Source: a virus. From it: DNA of 64,000 nucleotides. Below are positions 43,266-52,479 of this stretch, piece after piece; position 1 is the stretch's first letter, and the number at the start of each line of letters is the position of its first letter. The stretch spans positions 62,001 through 126,000 of IMG/VR virus record IMGVR_UViG_3300007504_000003; one strand, written 5' to 3'. The position numbers and the translations under genes are program-made. The notes under the pieces were generated by a model. That model ran no database searches, was not told where the DNA came from, and saw only the letters and a list, made by a program, of their open reading frames with translations.

Positions 43266-43550
43266 ATGAGCCGTCCTTCCACCTCTAGCCCGGCTCCCGT
43301 GGCGGATCGGTTGTACCTTACGGATTTCCGCATGGCGGGGTTCCTAGTAGCTCGGGGTGCTCGTTTTACCGGGACGGAGATAGCGCCGAATGGCGATGTG
43401 GTTTTTTCATTTCAGGATGACCAAGATCAAGCCACGGAGATTCTCAACGAATATCCGGGATCACCGGAGCAGCGGTATGACTCCGCGGTGAAGACCATGC
43501 ACGACTTTGTGAAGATGGCACAGCGTCGGAAGAGGGGTAGACGTGGGTAA
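43266..43550 (+). CDS. DUF5659-like small protein
   Basis: A 94-residue protein. The pattern YLTDFRMAGFLVARGARF, then a strand ending VFSFQDD and a C-terminal helix with a basic tail, matches the DUF5659 type seen widely in phages. The gene at 55086 is a second member. The function is unknown. It overlaps the next gene by eight bases. Confidence 0.72.
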   Translation: MSRPSTSSPAPVADRLYLTDFRMAGFLVARGARFTGTEIAPNGDVVFSFQDDQDQATEILNEYPGSPEQRYDSAVKTMHDFVKMAQRRKRGRRG

Positions 43551-44220
43551 AGGCAAAGGGAACGCACGTCGGGCTCGGGCCCGACGTGAGAAAAAACGGC
43601 ATCTACGCCACCTCAAGTCCAAGAAGCGGGGCCGCCCCGCGAAGTCTCGAAAGGAGTTTGTTCCAATGGCTCGCAGAACCGATATCGCCTTCATTGAAGA
43701 GCAGATCGCCGCTGGGCGTTCCACTATTCAGAGCATCAACCAGAAGTATCAGGCGTACCACGAAGAGGTGGGGGCCAAGGTGCGAGAGGTGCTGGAGGAG
43801 GCTGGGGTTTTCGAGGAGGTCAAGGCTCTGGAGACCGAGCGTGAGGAGACCCGTCAGAAGGCCCAGGCGAAGATCAACAGGATCAACGGTCAGCTCCAGC
43901 AGCTCGCGGCGACCCAGAACTTCCTCCTTCAGCGGGAGGCTGACGCTCCCGAGGTTTCCTCGGAGGAAACTTCCTCCGAGGAGGCTCTTGAGGAGACCCC
44001 GGCAGAGGCTCCCATTCCTGAGGGGATGGATGACGCCTCGGAAGAGGTTGAGATGCTCCCTGTCCCTGCCGTTGAGGACGAGGGTGAGGCTCAGGACGGG
44101 ACGGATGACGAGACCCCGGCTCCAGGGACGGTCATCACTGAGATGGAGCTGATCCAGGCTCAGGTTTCTGAGGCCCGGAAGAAGAAGAAGGGTTCTTCCC
44201 CGAAGCCCCCTCAGTTCTAA
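43543..44220 (+). CDS. Basic-to-acidic coiled-coil protein
   Basis: A 225-residue protein from GTG, overlapping the preceding gene. The first 40 residues are extremely basic (Arg/Lys), the middle (about 45-130) is a coiled coil, and the last 90 are acidic with SSEETSSEE. A second start at 43666 has a strong AGGAG and could make the coiled-coil part alone. A scaffold-like or DNA-binding structural role before the fibre gene is possible but not shown. Confidence 0.7.
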   Translation: MGKGKGNARRARARREKKRHLRHLKSKKRGRPAKSRKEFVPMARRTDIAFIEEQIAAGRSTIQSINQKYQAYHEEVGAKVREVLEEAGVFEEVKALETEREETRQKAQAKINRINGQLQQLAATQNFLLQREADAPEVSSEETSSEEALEETPAEAPIPEGMDDASEEVEMLPVPAVEDEGEAQDGTDDETPAPGTVITEMELIQAQVSEARKKKKGSSPKPPQF

Positions 44221-44403
44221 AAATCTTCGCTAGGACCTCTATAAGGGGATCCCTATAGCGACAGCCCATCCTCCGTGATTGTCGATTGGAAGGAGGAGCG
44301 AGGACCAGCTTTCCGCTGGGCGGCCTATCCCCTCGCCTGATTGGAAGGCCCCGATGAGGGGTCCGCCCAGAACCTTCCGCACGACTTCGCGGAGAAGATA
44401 AAC

Positions 44404-47400
44404 GTGGCTAACCAGACCAATAACCTGCTCGTCATGGAGCACTCTTCCGGGGCCCCCTCCGGAATTACCCGAACTCTCGGCAGCTCGGACGACGTCGTCC
44501 TGAGCAACTACAACTCCTGGACGTTCTCCAACAACGTCGTGGACTTCGACGCCGGCCTCACCCTGGCCGCTTCGCAGTCCATCGTCGGAGACGGAGCCCT
44601 GACCCTCTCGGGAACCAGCGGCGACCTGACCCTCTCCAGCGTCACCTCCGGAGATGTGATCATCGATCCGGCCGGGGACGCCATCGTCAAGCTCGCGGGG
44701 ACTTCCTCCAGCGACTTTTTCGAGGTTGAGGACTCCGCGGACGCCACCGTCCTGAAGATCGCTGGTGATGGTACCGGCCAGATGGGCAAGTCGGGCGCGA
44801 CTATCACCATCAGCGGCAACCTGACCGTCAGCGAGAACTTCACGGTGGACGGCACTACCACCACCGTGAACTCGACCACCCTGGTGGTGGACGACAACCT
44901 GATCGTCGCCAACAGCGGCCCCGGTGCTTCCCGGGACGCTGGCTACATGATCCAGCGGTGGCAGGACGAGGTCAACGACGGAACCGGTGACCTCTCCAGC
45001 GACACCGCTGCGGAGACCGGAACCGCCCAGGCGGGTGCGGCGAGCACCATCACCCTGGCTGCCGGAGCCAACGCCAGCGACGACTACTACAACGGCTGGT
45101 ACATCAAGATCACCAACGATACTCCCACGGGTATCCAGAACGAGATCCGCAAGATCACGGACTACGTGGGCGCGACCAAGATCGCGACCGTGAACACCGC
45201 CTGGGATGCGGGTTCTCCGACCTCTTCGACCACCTACGCTCTGCTGGACCGTCCCTACATGGGCGTCTTCTACGACGAGTCCGCTGACGAGTGGGTCTTC
45301 GGTGCTACGGCTTCCGACCCCGGTGCCGCTGCGGTCACCATCACCGACAACGTCGCTGTTCACGTCGGCGGTCTGACCGCTGACGACGCCTCCACCTTCG
45401 CGGCGGCGGTGACGTTCTCCGGCGGTGAGAAGCTCATCTCCGGCGGCAACCTCCAGCTCAACGACAGCATCACGCTGTCCCTGGGCTCCGACGACGACCT
45501 CTCCGTGATGCACAATGGCGGCAACGCTGCTTTCATCAACACCACGGGCCACATGGCGTTCGACAATCAGGTGGCGGACAAGCAGATCCGCTTCAACCTG
45601 GGCTCCGACGACGCCAACTCCTCCTTCCGCGTGCGGAGTGATGACAACACCGTCGTCTTCCAGGTAGATGGCGGGGGTGCCGGGGCGTTCTCTGGCAGCC
45701 TGGACGTGGACGGGGCTTCCACCTTCGATCAGGTCACCATCGACACCAGCGACGGCACCTTCACGGTGAACGGCTCCGGTGCGATGGACGTGGACGTCTC
45801 CTCGGACTTCGGTGCGGGGCTGATCAACTCCGCGGGCGAGCTGCTGGTTTCCGGCGGCAACGTCCAGCTCAACGACAACATCGTCCTCAGCCTCGGCTCG
45901 GACGACGATCTGGCGTTGAAGCACACGGGCTCCGCTGGCTCGATGGTCAACCTCACTGGCGATCTCACGGTCGATCAGCAGGCGACCACGTCCTCGATCA
46001 TCCTCATGCTGGGTGACGACGCTGCGGGCTCCTCGGTGCAGTTCCAGAACAACTCCGCCGTCGCCCTGTTCAAGGTGGACGGTGATGGGGATGTGGCGGT
46101 CAGCATCGCGGGGCAGACCACGACGGTGGCCTCTGCCCTGGTGGTGGACGAGAACATCACCCTGGGCTCCAACGCCTCGGACACCCTGACCATCAACGCG
46201 GACCTCGCCTCCAACCTGATCCCGGACGCCGATGGCACCCGGGACCTGGGTGAGGCGGCGAACGCCTTCCGGGGTCTCTACCTGGGTGAGGATGCCAACT
46301 CCGGTGCCTACTTCGGGCTCGACTCCAACTGGCGGCTCTGGTACGACGAGGGCACGGCTGACACCTTCTACATCGATGGTGCGGCTTCCAGCCCCAACAC
46401 TGCGGGTACCGCGCTCGTCCTCCAGGGCTCCCACGGTGGAGCTGGTGGTGGCGGTTCCTCCGCTGGTCTGGGTGGCAACGTCACCCTCTACTCGGGTGAT
46501 GGTGGTGCCGGTGCTTCCGGTGGAGCCAACAACCCGAGTGCCGGTGGCGCGATGGCTTTCCAGTCGGGCTCCGGTGGTGCCGGTGTCGCTTCGACCCACA
46601 ACGGTGCGGCTGGCGGCTCCCTGAGCATCACGGGTGGAACCGGTGGTGCAGGTGCGGCTTCCCAGACCTCCGGTGCTGGTGGTGCTCTCACCATCCAGGG
46701 TGGAGACGCGGGTGCGGCGAACGGCGGCACCCAGGGGAACGGTGCGAACCTCGTCCTCGACGGTGGGGCCGGTGCTACCAACGGTGCTGTCAACGTCGGC
46801 CCGACCAACGCGGCGTCGGTCGGCATCGGCCGCTCCGGCATCACCGCGACCGTCGCGGGTGCCCTGACGGTGACCGAGGCCAGCCAGTTCAACTCCACGG
46901 TCACCGTGGGTGTGGACGACACCGGCTACGACGTCATCTTCTACGGCGCGACCGCTTCGGCCTACATGCAGTGGGATGAGTCGGCGGACAACCTGATCCT
47001 GAACGGAGCCGCTGGCTTCACCTTCGGGACCGGCGTGGTGATCGACGACATTCTGGACGAGGACAACATGGCCTCTGACTCTGCGACGGCTCTCGCCACG
47101 CAGCAGTCGATCAAGGCCTACGTGGACTCGGCGGTCTCGGGCTCCGACCTGGACTTCGCTGGTGACAGCGGGACCGGTGCGGTGGACCTGGACTCCCAGA
47201 CCTTCACGGTGGACACCGGCAACGGTCTGACCACCGCGGCGGCTTCCCAGACGCTCACGGTCAGCCTGGACGCCTCCAACAGCGTCCAGACCACCTGGAC
47301 CGGCTCCAGCCACTCCGTCACCACGGCGGGCGGCATCGATCTGGTCTCCACCGAGGACGCTGCTTCCAGCATCTACCTCCACGCGAACGGTGGCACCTCC

Positions 47401-48867
47401 GAGTCGATCACCCTCCACTCCGACCAGGGAACCGGGGCGGCCTCCATCGCCCTGCTCTCCGACGTGGGTGGGATCGACGTGGACGCCACCGCGGGTCCGA
47501 TCGACGTCCTGGCGGGGACCACGCTGTCCGCCAAGGGTGCCGGTGGTGCCTCCTTCGGTGACGATGTGGGTACCTGGGAGTTCGACGGTGCGGGCGCGGT
47601 CTCCGAGACGGGCATGACCAGCCTCTCGGCTACGCCGAGCGGTGCGATCACCCTGACCGCTGGTGGTGCTTCCACCTGGAGCACCACCTCCGGTGCCCTG
47701 ACCCTGACCTCCGCTGCTGCGGCTACCTGGAGCACCTCCGCTGGTGCCCTGAGCCTCGACGGTGCGGGCGGCGTCAACATCGCTGGCAACGCGGGCGAGG
47801 TGGACGTCACCACTTCGGGTGCGGTGGATATCAACTCGGGTGCTGGTACCTGGGATGCGTCCACCCTGTCCCTGGACAGCACGGACAGCACCAACCTCAC
47901 CATGACCGCGAACGACGGCTCCGCCAAGGTGCTGACCATCGCGGCGACCAACGGTGGGGCGGGTGAGGCTCAGATGAGCATCTCCGCCACCGACCAGCTC
48001 GATATCGGGGACGGCACTGCGACCCTGACCTTCGACGCTGGCGCGATCTCCGAGGCCGGTGCCACCAGCTTCAGCATGACCCCCTCCGGGGCGATCACGC
48101 TGACTGCCGGTGCTGCTTCGGTGTGGAGCGTGTCCTCCGGTGCCCTCGATATCGACTCCGCGGGTGCCCTGAGCCTCAACAGCTCGGCGGGCGTCATCAA
48201 CGTCGGTAACGACGCTGTCAACCAGAACATCAACGTCGGAACCACGGGCACGCGGCAGATCTCGGTGGGCTCCGCCTCCGCGACTGTCCACCTGACCTCC
48301 GGCGGCGGTGCGATGGCGGTGGACTCGACTGGTGGTGCCTCCACCTGGACCGTGGTGGACAACACCGCGGACTCCCTCAAGGTGGCCGCCTCCGGCCAGG
48401 ATCTCATGAGCTTCCACTCGACCAACTCCGCGGAGCTGGTCGAGTCGGTGGCCTACCTGGAGTGGGCCGCGGGTGCTGGTGTCCGTCTCTCCTCCGGTGC
48501 CGCCGTCACGGCGAGCTACGCCGTCTACATCGACACCACCGGTCGCGTCCAGCACTGCGACCCCAACTCCGACGCTTCGGCTCGCTTCTTCGGCGTGTCC
48601 CTGGACGCGGCGGCGGGTGCCGGTGAGGCGGACAAGCGGGTCGTCTCTGAGGGTCTGGTGACGATGGAGTTCGACGGCACCGCCATCGTGGACGGTGACC
48701 GCGGCAAGCCGGTCTACCTGTCGGCCTCCACGGTCGGCAAGGTCTCGATCGACGTGCCCAGCGGCTCCGGTGACACCATCTTCCGCGTCGGCTACCTCCA
48801 GACGCGGAACAGCGACACTCAGGGCGTTGTCGCCCTCGACAAGCGGTTCGTTGGCAAGATCGCGTAA
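44404..48867 (+). CDS. Very long tail fibre or virion appendage protein
   Basis: The start chosen is GTG at 44404, with GGAGAAG upstream; a TTG at 44341 would add 21 residues. The 1487-residue product is built of Ser/Thr/Gly/Ala-rich beta repeats (GAITLTAGxASxWS, SGALxLxSAG) and a Gly-rich section at about 46430-46800. There is no peptidase or lyase motif. Such repeats form long trimeric fibres. The C-terminal 130 residues (YAVYIDTTGRVQHCDPNSD..) look like a separate tip domain. Codons are strongly C-ending, like the capsid gene, which fits high expression. Confidence 0.82.
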   Translation: MANQTNNLLVMEHSSGAPSGITRTLGSSDDVVLSNYNSWTFSNNVVDFDAGLTLAASQSIVGDGALTLSGTSGDLTLSSVTSGDVIIDPAGDAIVKLAGTSSSDFFEVEDSADATVLKIAGDGTGQMGKSGATITISGNLTVSENFTVDGTTTTVNSTTLVVDDNLIVANSGPGASRDAGYMIQRWQDEVNDGTGDLSSDTAAETGTAQAGAASTITLAAGANASDDYYNGWYIKITNDTPTGIQNEIRKITDYVGATKIATVNTAWDAGSPTSSTTYALLDRPYMGVFYDESADEWVFGATASDPGAAAVTITDNVAVHVGGLTADDASTFAAAVTFSGGEKLISGGNLQLNDSITLSLGSDDDLSVMHNGGNAAFINTTGHMAFDNQVADKQIRFNLGSDDANSSFRVRSDDNTVVFQVDGGGAGAFSGSLDVDGASTFDQVTIDTSDGTFTVNGSGAMDVDVSSDFGAGLINSAGELLVSGGNVQLNDNIVLSLGSDDDLALKHTGSAGSMVNLTGDLTVDQQATTSSIILMLGDDAAGSSVQFQNNSAVALFKVDGDGDVAVSIAGQTTTVASALVVDENITLGSNASDTLTINADLASNLIPDADGTRDLGEAANAFRGLYLGEDANSGAYFGLDSNWRLWYDEGTADTFYIDGAASSPNTAGTALVLQGSHGGAGGGGSSAGLGGNVTLYSGDGGAGASGGANNPSAGGAMAFQSGSGGAGVASTHNGAAGGSLSITGGTGGAGAASQTSGAGGALTIQGGDAGAANGGTQGNGANLVLDGGAGATNGAVNVGPTNAASVGIGRSGITATVAGALTVTEASQFNSTVTVGVDDTGYDVIFYGATASAYMQWDESADNLILNGAAGFTFGTGVVIDDILDEDNMASDSATALATQQSIKAYVDSAVSGSDLDFAGDSGTGAVDLDSQTFTVDTGNGLTTAAASQTLTVSLDASNSVQTTWTGSSHSVTTAGGIDLVSTEDAASSIYLHANGGTSESITLHSDQGTGAASIALLSDVGGIDVDATAGPIDVLAGTTLSAKGAGGASFGDDVGTWEFDGAGAVSETGMTSLSATPSGAITLTAGGASTWSTTSGALTLTSAAAATWSTSAGALSLDGAGGVNIAGNAGEVDVTTSGAVDINSGAGTWDASTLSLDSTDSTNLTMTANDGSAKVLTIAATNGGAGEAQMSISATDQLDIGDGTATLTFDAGAISEAGATSFSMTPSGAITLTAGAASVWSVSSGALDIDSAGALSLNSSAGVINVGNDAVNQNINVGTTGTRQISVGSASATVHLTSGGGAMAVDSTGGASTWTVVDNTADSLKVAASGQDLMSFHSTNSAELVESVAYLEWAAGAGVRLSSGAAVTASYAVYIDTTGRVQHCDPNSDASARFFGVSLDAAAGAGEADKRVVSEGLVTMEFDGTAIVDGDRGKPVYLSASTVGKVSIDVPSGSGDTIFRVGYLQTRNSDTQGVVALDKRFVGKIA
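46430..46800 (+). repeat. Gly-rich low-complexity section of the fibre gene
   Basis: GGT/GGC- and GCT/GGA-rich imperfect repeats encode runs such as GGTGGAGAASQTSGAGGA. They form a flexible or polyglycine-type fibre segment. Confidence 0.8.
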
Positions 48868-48882
48868 GTGATCTGACCTGAC

Positions 48883-48906
48883 GGGGGCTCCGGCCACGGA
48901 GCCCCC
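48883..48906 (+). terminator. First of two tandem terminator hairpins after the fibre gene
   Basis: GGGGGCTCCG and CGGAGCCCCC form a perfect 10-base-pair stem with a 4-base loop, 15 bases after the fibre stop. Confidence 0.75.
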
Positions 48907-48916
48907 GCAGAACCAC

Positions 48917-48960
48917 GGAGCCCCCGGTGAGCCTACAAAGTAGAGCGCGCCGGGGGCTCC
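48917..48960 (+). terminator. Second tandem hairpin after the fibre gene
   Basis: GGAGCCCCCGG and CCGGGGGCTCC form a perfect 11-base-pair stem with a 22-base loop and a short T-rich tail (TTGCTTGG). Its arms share GGAGCCCCC with the first hairpin, so alternative pairings are possible. Confidence 0.65.
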
Positions 48961-48995
48961 TTGCTTGGTAGGGTGGGGCCGACTGAGGGAATTTG

Positions 48996-49361
48996 ATGGG
49001 CCGCGATATCGTAATTCAAGGAGAGCTTACCCAAGTCCGGATGGGCCTTGGTCAAGCCGTGTTGCGGTTGGTACACGTTGAAGAAATGTACCAACAGGGG
49101 ATCCGGGTTCCGGAAGATCTCGTCAACGAGAGGAAGCTGATCGTCGCAGCCCTGGACCAGTTTGAACTGGACCTGGGATTTGATTGCGACGGCGATGGGG
49201 TGGTAGACGTTGCTCCAGATGTGACCATCTTCAAGCAATCCGCGGAGACTTCTTGCTGCCGGATTCTTCCCCGGGACTACAGCAAGCGAGCGACAAAGAC
49301 CGGGGCGAAGGCTGGGAAACCTCGTCGGCTTCGCCGCACCAAACCAAAGGTGGGTGGCTGA
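48996..49361 (+). CDS. Small hypothetical protein
   Basis: A 121-residue protein; ATG at 48996 follows GAGGGA. The N-terminal 60 residues are helical. DCDGDGVVD near residue 65 looks like a calcium loop but lacks the full EF-hand frame. SAETSCCR has a Cys pair, and the end is highly basic. It overlaps the next gene by one base. The function is unknown. Confidence 0.68.
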   Translation: MGRDIVIQGELTQVRMGLGQAVLRLVHVEEMYQQGIRVPEDLVNERKLIVAALDQFELDLGFDCDGDGVVDVAPDVTIFKQSAETSCCRILPRDYSKRATKTGAKAGKPRRLRRTKPKVGG

Positions 49362-49732
49362 TGCCTACTGCTCTACACCTTCTTCTGATGTACGGGCTGT
49401 GCTTCGGCTTCCAGAATAAGCTGCCTTTCCTTCATGGAAAGGCAGCCCTGCTGGATCGGCTGCTTCACTGCTCCTACTGCACCGGCTTCCATAGCGGCTG
49501 GATAGCGTGGTTGTTCTCGGTCGGCGTCGCCTGGGAGCTTCCCACGACGACGGTTCAGGGGAGCCTATTGTCGGTCTTGACCTGGGCTTTCATCGGTGCT
49601 GCGACTTGCTACATTCTGGACGTGGTAGTGCAGTGGCTAGAGGTCTTTCAAGCCACCGCCCGGGACTATGTCCAGGTAATCGCCGCCTCGAATGGTATCG
49701 AATTTGAGGAGGGTGCGGACACAGGTGATTAA
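49361..49732 (+). CDS. Small membrane protein with Cys-rich loop
   Basis: A 123-residue protein from the ATG overlapping the upstream stop. It has three hydrophobic segments (about 5-20, 45-60 and 68-92). Between the first two lies CSYCTGFHSGW, a pattern like the DUF1360 membrane family (CxxCxGFW). The C-terminal 30 residues are acidic and cytosolic. It is coupled to the genes on both sides. The function is unknown. Confidence 0.68.
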   Translation: MPTALHLLLMYGLCFGFQNKLPFLHGKAALLDRLLHCSYCTGFHSGWIAWLFSVGVAWELPTTTVQGSLLSVLTWAFIGAATCYILDVVVQWLEVFQATARDYVQVIAASNGIEFEEGADTGD

Positions 49733-50030
49733 CGTCAACGTACCTATTGAGGTACCCGATGACCTAGCTGTCGGGACTACGGCGAACTCTATTCGCATTC
49801 TTCCGGATGCTGGAGGAGAAGTTCTTCTGGACTTCTGTGTGTTCTCTGCTCAGGCCCAGCGAGCAGTGGTGGTCAGCCGGATACGAATCCAGAAGGGCTT
49901 CCTCGCGGTGCTCTTCAAGAAGCTCGCGACGATTGTCCAACCTCCCTCTCCCCCTCGGATAGATGCAAACAGCGGCGTGCTCTCCGATGGCAGGATTCTC
50001 CTGGTGAAAACGCCAGAGGAAGAGAACTAA
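49725..50030 (+). CDS. DUF3467-like small protein
   Basis: A 101-residue protein. GTG at 49725 is preferred because an upstream ATG lies deep in the membrane gene. The pattern TTANSIRILPDAGGEVLLDFCVF followed by RAVVVSRIRIQKGFL resembles DUF3467-type small beta proteins. It is convergent with the 50027 gene. The function is unknown. Confidence 0.68.
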   Translation: MINVNVPIEVPDDLAVGTTANSIRILPDAGGEVLLDFCVFSAQAQRAVVVSRIRIQKGFLAVLFKKLATIVQPPSPPRIDANSGVLSDGRILLVKTPEEEN

Positions 50031-50215
50031 AGGGTGAAGTCGATGATGACCACACCGCGCTTAGGCTGGTCGCTCTGAGGGTCCCGGCCTTTTCGCTCGT
50101 GATCCCGGTCGGTTCTGGGGGCTTCAATGTAGAGAGGGATCTGAGCCGGAGTCCGCTCTTCCTCTTGACGGCGGCGACGTTCCTCGATGATCTTCCAGGG
50201 GATCTGCTGAGTCAT
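50027..50215 (-). CDS. Small protein ending in a conserved RGVVIIDF-type tail
   Basis: A 62-residue protein: a basic helix (WKIIEERRRRQEEER), a Pro-rich linker and RGVVIIDFTL. The start is an ATG with GTAGGAGAACG before it and a near-consensus promoter-like element upstream. The hydrophobic tail may anchor it to a partner protein. The function is unknown. Confidence 0.7.
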   Translation of the reverse strand: MTQQIPWKIIEERRRRQEEERTPAQIPLYIEAPRTDRDHERKGRDPQSDQPKRGVVIIDFTL

Positions 50216-50233
50216 GGTCGTTCTCCTACCCCT

Positions 50234-50261
50234 AGATACGAATAGGAAAGCCTTCTTACCG
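50234..50261 (-). promoter_or_regulatory. Candidate phage promoter for the 50027-50215 gene
   Basis: On the minus strand CGGTAAG begins and TCGTATCT ends the 28-base element. The GGTAA part is one base nearer to the TATC part than in the best copies. Confidence 0.5.
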
Positions 50262-50310
50262 GTTTTTTCTTCTGATGTTGGGTAGAGTGGGCCTGTTTAT
50301 GTACGCAGCC

Positions 50311-50325
50311 GGGGACTAAGTCCCC
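50311..50325 (+). other. Short hairpin in the leader of the 50341 gene
   Basis: GGGGAC, a TAA loop and GTCCCC lie 15 bases before the ATG, just ahead of the TGGAG ribosome site. It may tune translation or be chance. Confidence 0.35.
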
Positions 50326-50340
50326 CTTACTGGAGACTTT

Positions 50341-51444
50341 ATGGCGACCCGCAAGTTCCGAGCAGTCAGCAACATCCACCTCGGATCTCGTGAGACTTAC
50401 ATTCAGGAAGGCGAGGTGCTGGATTGGGATGGTCGTTCGGTCACCCAGCATGGGGAGCCAGTTCAGGGGCTCCCTTCCCGTAGCTTTGAGGCTGGTATTA
50501 AGGCCGGCATGTTCGTCTTGGTCGAGGACACCACGACAACGTACAGGGCTCGCCCTGCCGACGTCCGGATTGGCCCGGCTCAGTCGGCGGGGTCGAAAGA
50601 CCGGGTTCGCACGATGAAGATCCAGACGGTTGAGTCTGACGAGCGAGTGGTGGGCACCCACAGTCAGTTCAGCGATCACCGGAAGGAGATGGAGCGGACT
50701 GGCGGCCGTAAGAAGATGAAGATCGTGGTGACGGACGGGGTGGACCAGCACGGGAACTCTATCGCTGGTCTGGAGCCCCAGGAGGGAGAGCTGGTCGGGA
50801 AGCTCCGGCCTGCGGTGATGACCACGGACGTGTCCTCTGCCGACTACCACCGTGAATTGCGGCGGACGAATCCCATCGAGGGTTCGGGTCTGGAGGTGGA
50901 GAGGGTGGCTGCGGACCCCGTGCCCGACAAGACCCGGTACACGGGAGACGTTTCCCGTCCGGTGGCGGGGGATTCCCTGCGAGACATTTTCTCGCAGGCG
51001 GACGCGGCTGTCGGGCACACCCCTGAGCCTGGACTGGCCGGAACCGGGCCCGAGGTTCACGATCTCAAGGCGAAGGCAGCCAGGGCGGCGGCGACTGCCG
51101 CGAGGGCTGCTGCTGAAGCTGCCGCAGCTCAGGCGGAGGCTGTTCGTCTGGAGGCGGAAGCTCTCGCTCAGGAAGCCGCTGCGCTGGAGGCCGCTCGCCG
51201 GCAGGAGGCCGATGCAGTCTCCTCTCTCCCGGATGACGAGGAAGAGGTCACCAGCGCGGCGATTCAGGATGCGAAGTTCCAGGCGGCTCGGTCGTTCCTC
51301 CCGGACTTTGAGTGGGATATGGGGAGGCACTGGCGGACTCGGGTTTCCGCAGCCCTGAAGGCGGACTCGACGACTCTCCTCGCCATCATGGCGGTGGAGT
51401 CCGACACCGTGAAGCGGCACGTTCAGGCGGCTCTGGACCGCTAA
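50341..51444 (+). CDS. Structural-type protein with Ala-rich coiled coil
   Basis: A 367-residue protein. The first 75 residues (FRAVSNIHLGSRETYIQEGE..LDWDG) resemble a small domain of head or tail proteins. The middle is charged. Residues about 245-295 are an Ala/Glu-rich helix (AARAAAEAAAAQAEAVRLEA) likely to form a coiled coil, and the end is helical. The exact role is unknown. Confidence 0.7.
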   Translation: MATRKFRAVSNIHLGSRETYIQEGEVLDWDGRSVTQHGEPVQGLPSRSFEAGIKAGMFVLVEDTTTTYRARPADVRIGPAQSAGSKDRVRTMKIQTVESDERVVGTHSQFSDHRKEMERTGGRKKMKIVVTDGVDQHGNSIAGLEPQEGELVGKLRPAVMTTDVSSADYHRELRRTNPIEGSGLEVERVAADPVPDKTRYTGDVSRPVAGDSLRDIFSQADAAVGHTPEPGLAGTGPEVHDLKAKAARAAATAARAAAEAAAAQAEAVRLEAEALAQEAAALEAARRQEADAVSSLPDDEEEVTSAAIQDAKFQAARSFLPDFEWDMGRHWRTRVSAALKADSTTLLAIMAVESDTVKRHVQAALDR

Positions 51445-51489
51445 GAGTCGGTGTCCTGCCTATAGCAGTCGCTCGTGTGAGGACTGCTG

Positions 51490-52479
51490 ATGCGAGACCG
51501 TCAATCTTCTTACCAAGCTGAGTGGTCCCTCCTGATGGGAGGGATCGCTCAAGCTCGTCTGGAAGCTCATCGGATCCGGCATCTACTCCAACGAGCCCGG
51601 GACCTTGTGGACCGATCGGAGCAGAAAGAAGCCATTTATCAGGCAGCCGGGGATATTCTCCAAGCCCTTCCGACACGTTGGACTCGCATGGAGAATCATC
51701 TGGACAGGACCGCTTACGGTCTGATGGTTCTCGGAGAAGGGAACTTCCGAGACCGACTCCCGATGGATGACCGAGCTGTTGTGGATGGGGGTCTCCACAA
51801 GGGCAAGTCTTTGATGGCTACCCGGGTCGCTGCCCGGTGGTTGTCTGGTCGGTACACCCCGCTGCCGCAGGATATGAGCGGCTGGCTCCCGGGACAGGTC
51901 CACAAGGAGGAGAAGCCCCTACTCCCCCAGGCAGCAGAAGACCCCCAGCTAGGTTGGCCTGGAGGCCCCTGTCATCTGGTTCATAGGATTCACTACCGCG
52001 TCAGGAACCCCGACCTTCGGGAGCGGCTGACGGAGCAGGTGGAGTGGGCGGGGAAGCTCGATAAGGCTGATGAGCGGAAGGTTTATGACCCGATCCGGAT
52101 TCCAGGGATCGGGTCGCTTCGGGACATTGAGCTGGTCCCCCATGCCCAGCACCGGATGGATCAGAGGTCCATTATCCAGAATGATATCCGTCTGACCCTG
52201 CGTGATTGGTTGAAGAAGTGGGCCCAGGGGAAAAGCCTCGCGGGTCAGCCGGTGCGGAAGCCAAAGCTGAAGAAGCTTCTTCAGCAATTTGAGGCGTGGA
52301 ATCAGGAGATCCGCTGGAGGCAGCCTATCGAGTACCTCGACCCGCAGACCAATATCTTTCTGGTCTTCCTGGTGGGTCTGGACAGTCGAGGGACTCCCGT
52401 AGCGGCGAAGGTGGTGACTGCATACTGGCGTGGGGTCTCCGACCCGCGACCCCCCGGAGGCGGAACATGTCCGGCTTGA
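51490..52479 (+). CDS. Two-domain protein with central RVAARWL motif
   Basis: A 329-residue protein. Residues 1-95 are helical. RVAARWL lies at 112-118, the only copy outside the 0.6-11.7 kb operon. The C-terminal half (about 185-315) has a compact fold with VPHAQHRMDQRSI and YLDPQTNIFLVFLVG, similar in layout to small RNA-nuclease-type or DUF4258-like domains, but I cannot assign it. GGACTGCTG precedes the ATG and CCTATAGC lies about 30 bases upstream. A link to the large multi-domain genes is likely because of the shared motif. Confidence 0.7.
   Translation: MRDRQSSYQAEWSLLMGGIAQARLEAHRIRHLLQRARDLVDRSEQKEAIYQAAGDILQALPTRWTRMENHLDRTAYGLMVLGEGNFRDRLPMDDRAVVDGGLHKGKSLMATRVAARWLSGRYTPLPQDMSGWLPGQVHKEEKPLLPQAAEDPQLGWPGGPCHLVHRIHYRVRNPDLRERLTEQVEWAGKLDKADERKVYDPIRIPGIGSLRDIELVPHAQHRMDQRSIIQNDIRLTLRDWLKKWAQGKSLAGQPVRKPKLKKLLQQFEAWNQEIRWRQPIEYLDPQTNIFLVFLVGLDSRGTPVAAKVVTAYWRGVSDPRPPGGGTCPA

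Noticed and set aside
46430-46800. CRISPR-like or satellite array in the Gly-rich part of the fibre gene
   Set aside because: Repeats are short, imperfect, in frame and have no fixed spacers. They are protein low-complexity coding sequence.
44239-48897. A 1552-residue open frame on the minus strand opposite the fibre gene
   Set aside because: It mirrors the fibre gene, whose repeats and C-ending codons keep the opposite frame open. Its composition is low in complexity and it has no start signal; the plus-strand protein is coherent.
49187-49215. EF-hand calcium site in the 48996 gene (DCDGDGVVD)
   Set aside because: The loop is short of the 12-residue EF-hand consensus and lacks flanking helices of the right length, so I did not name it.
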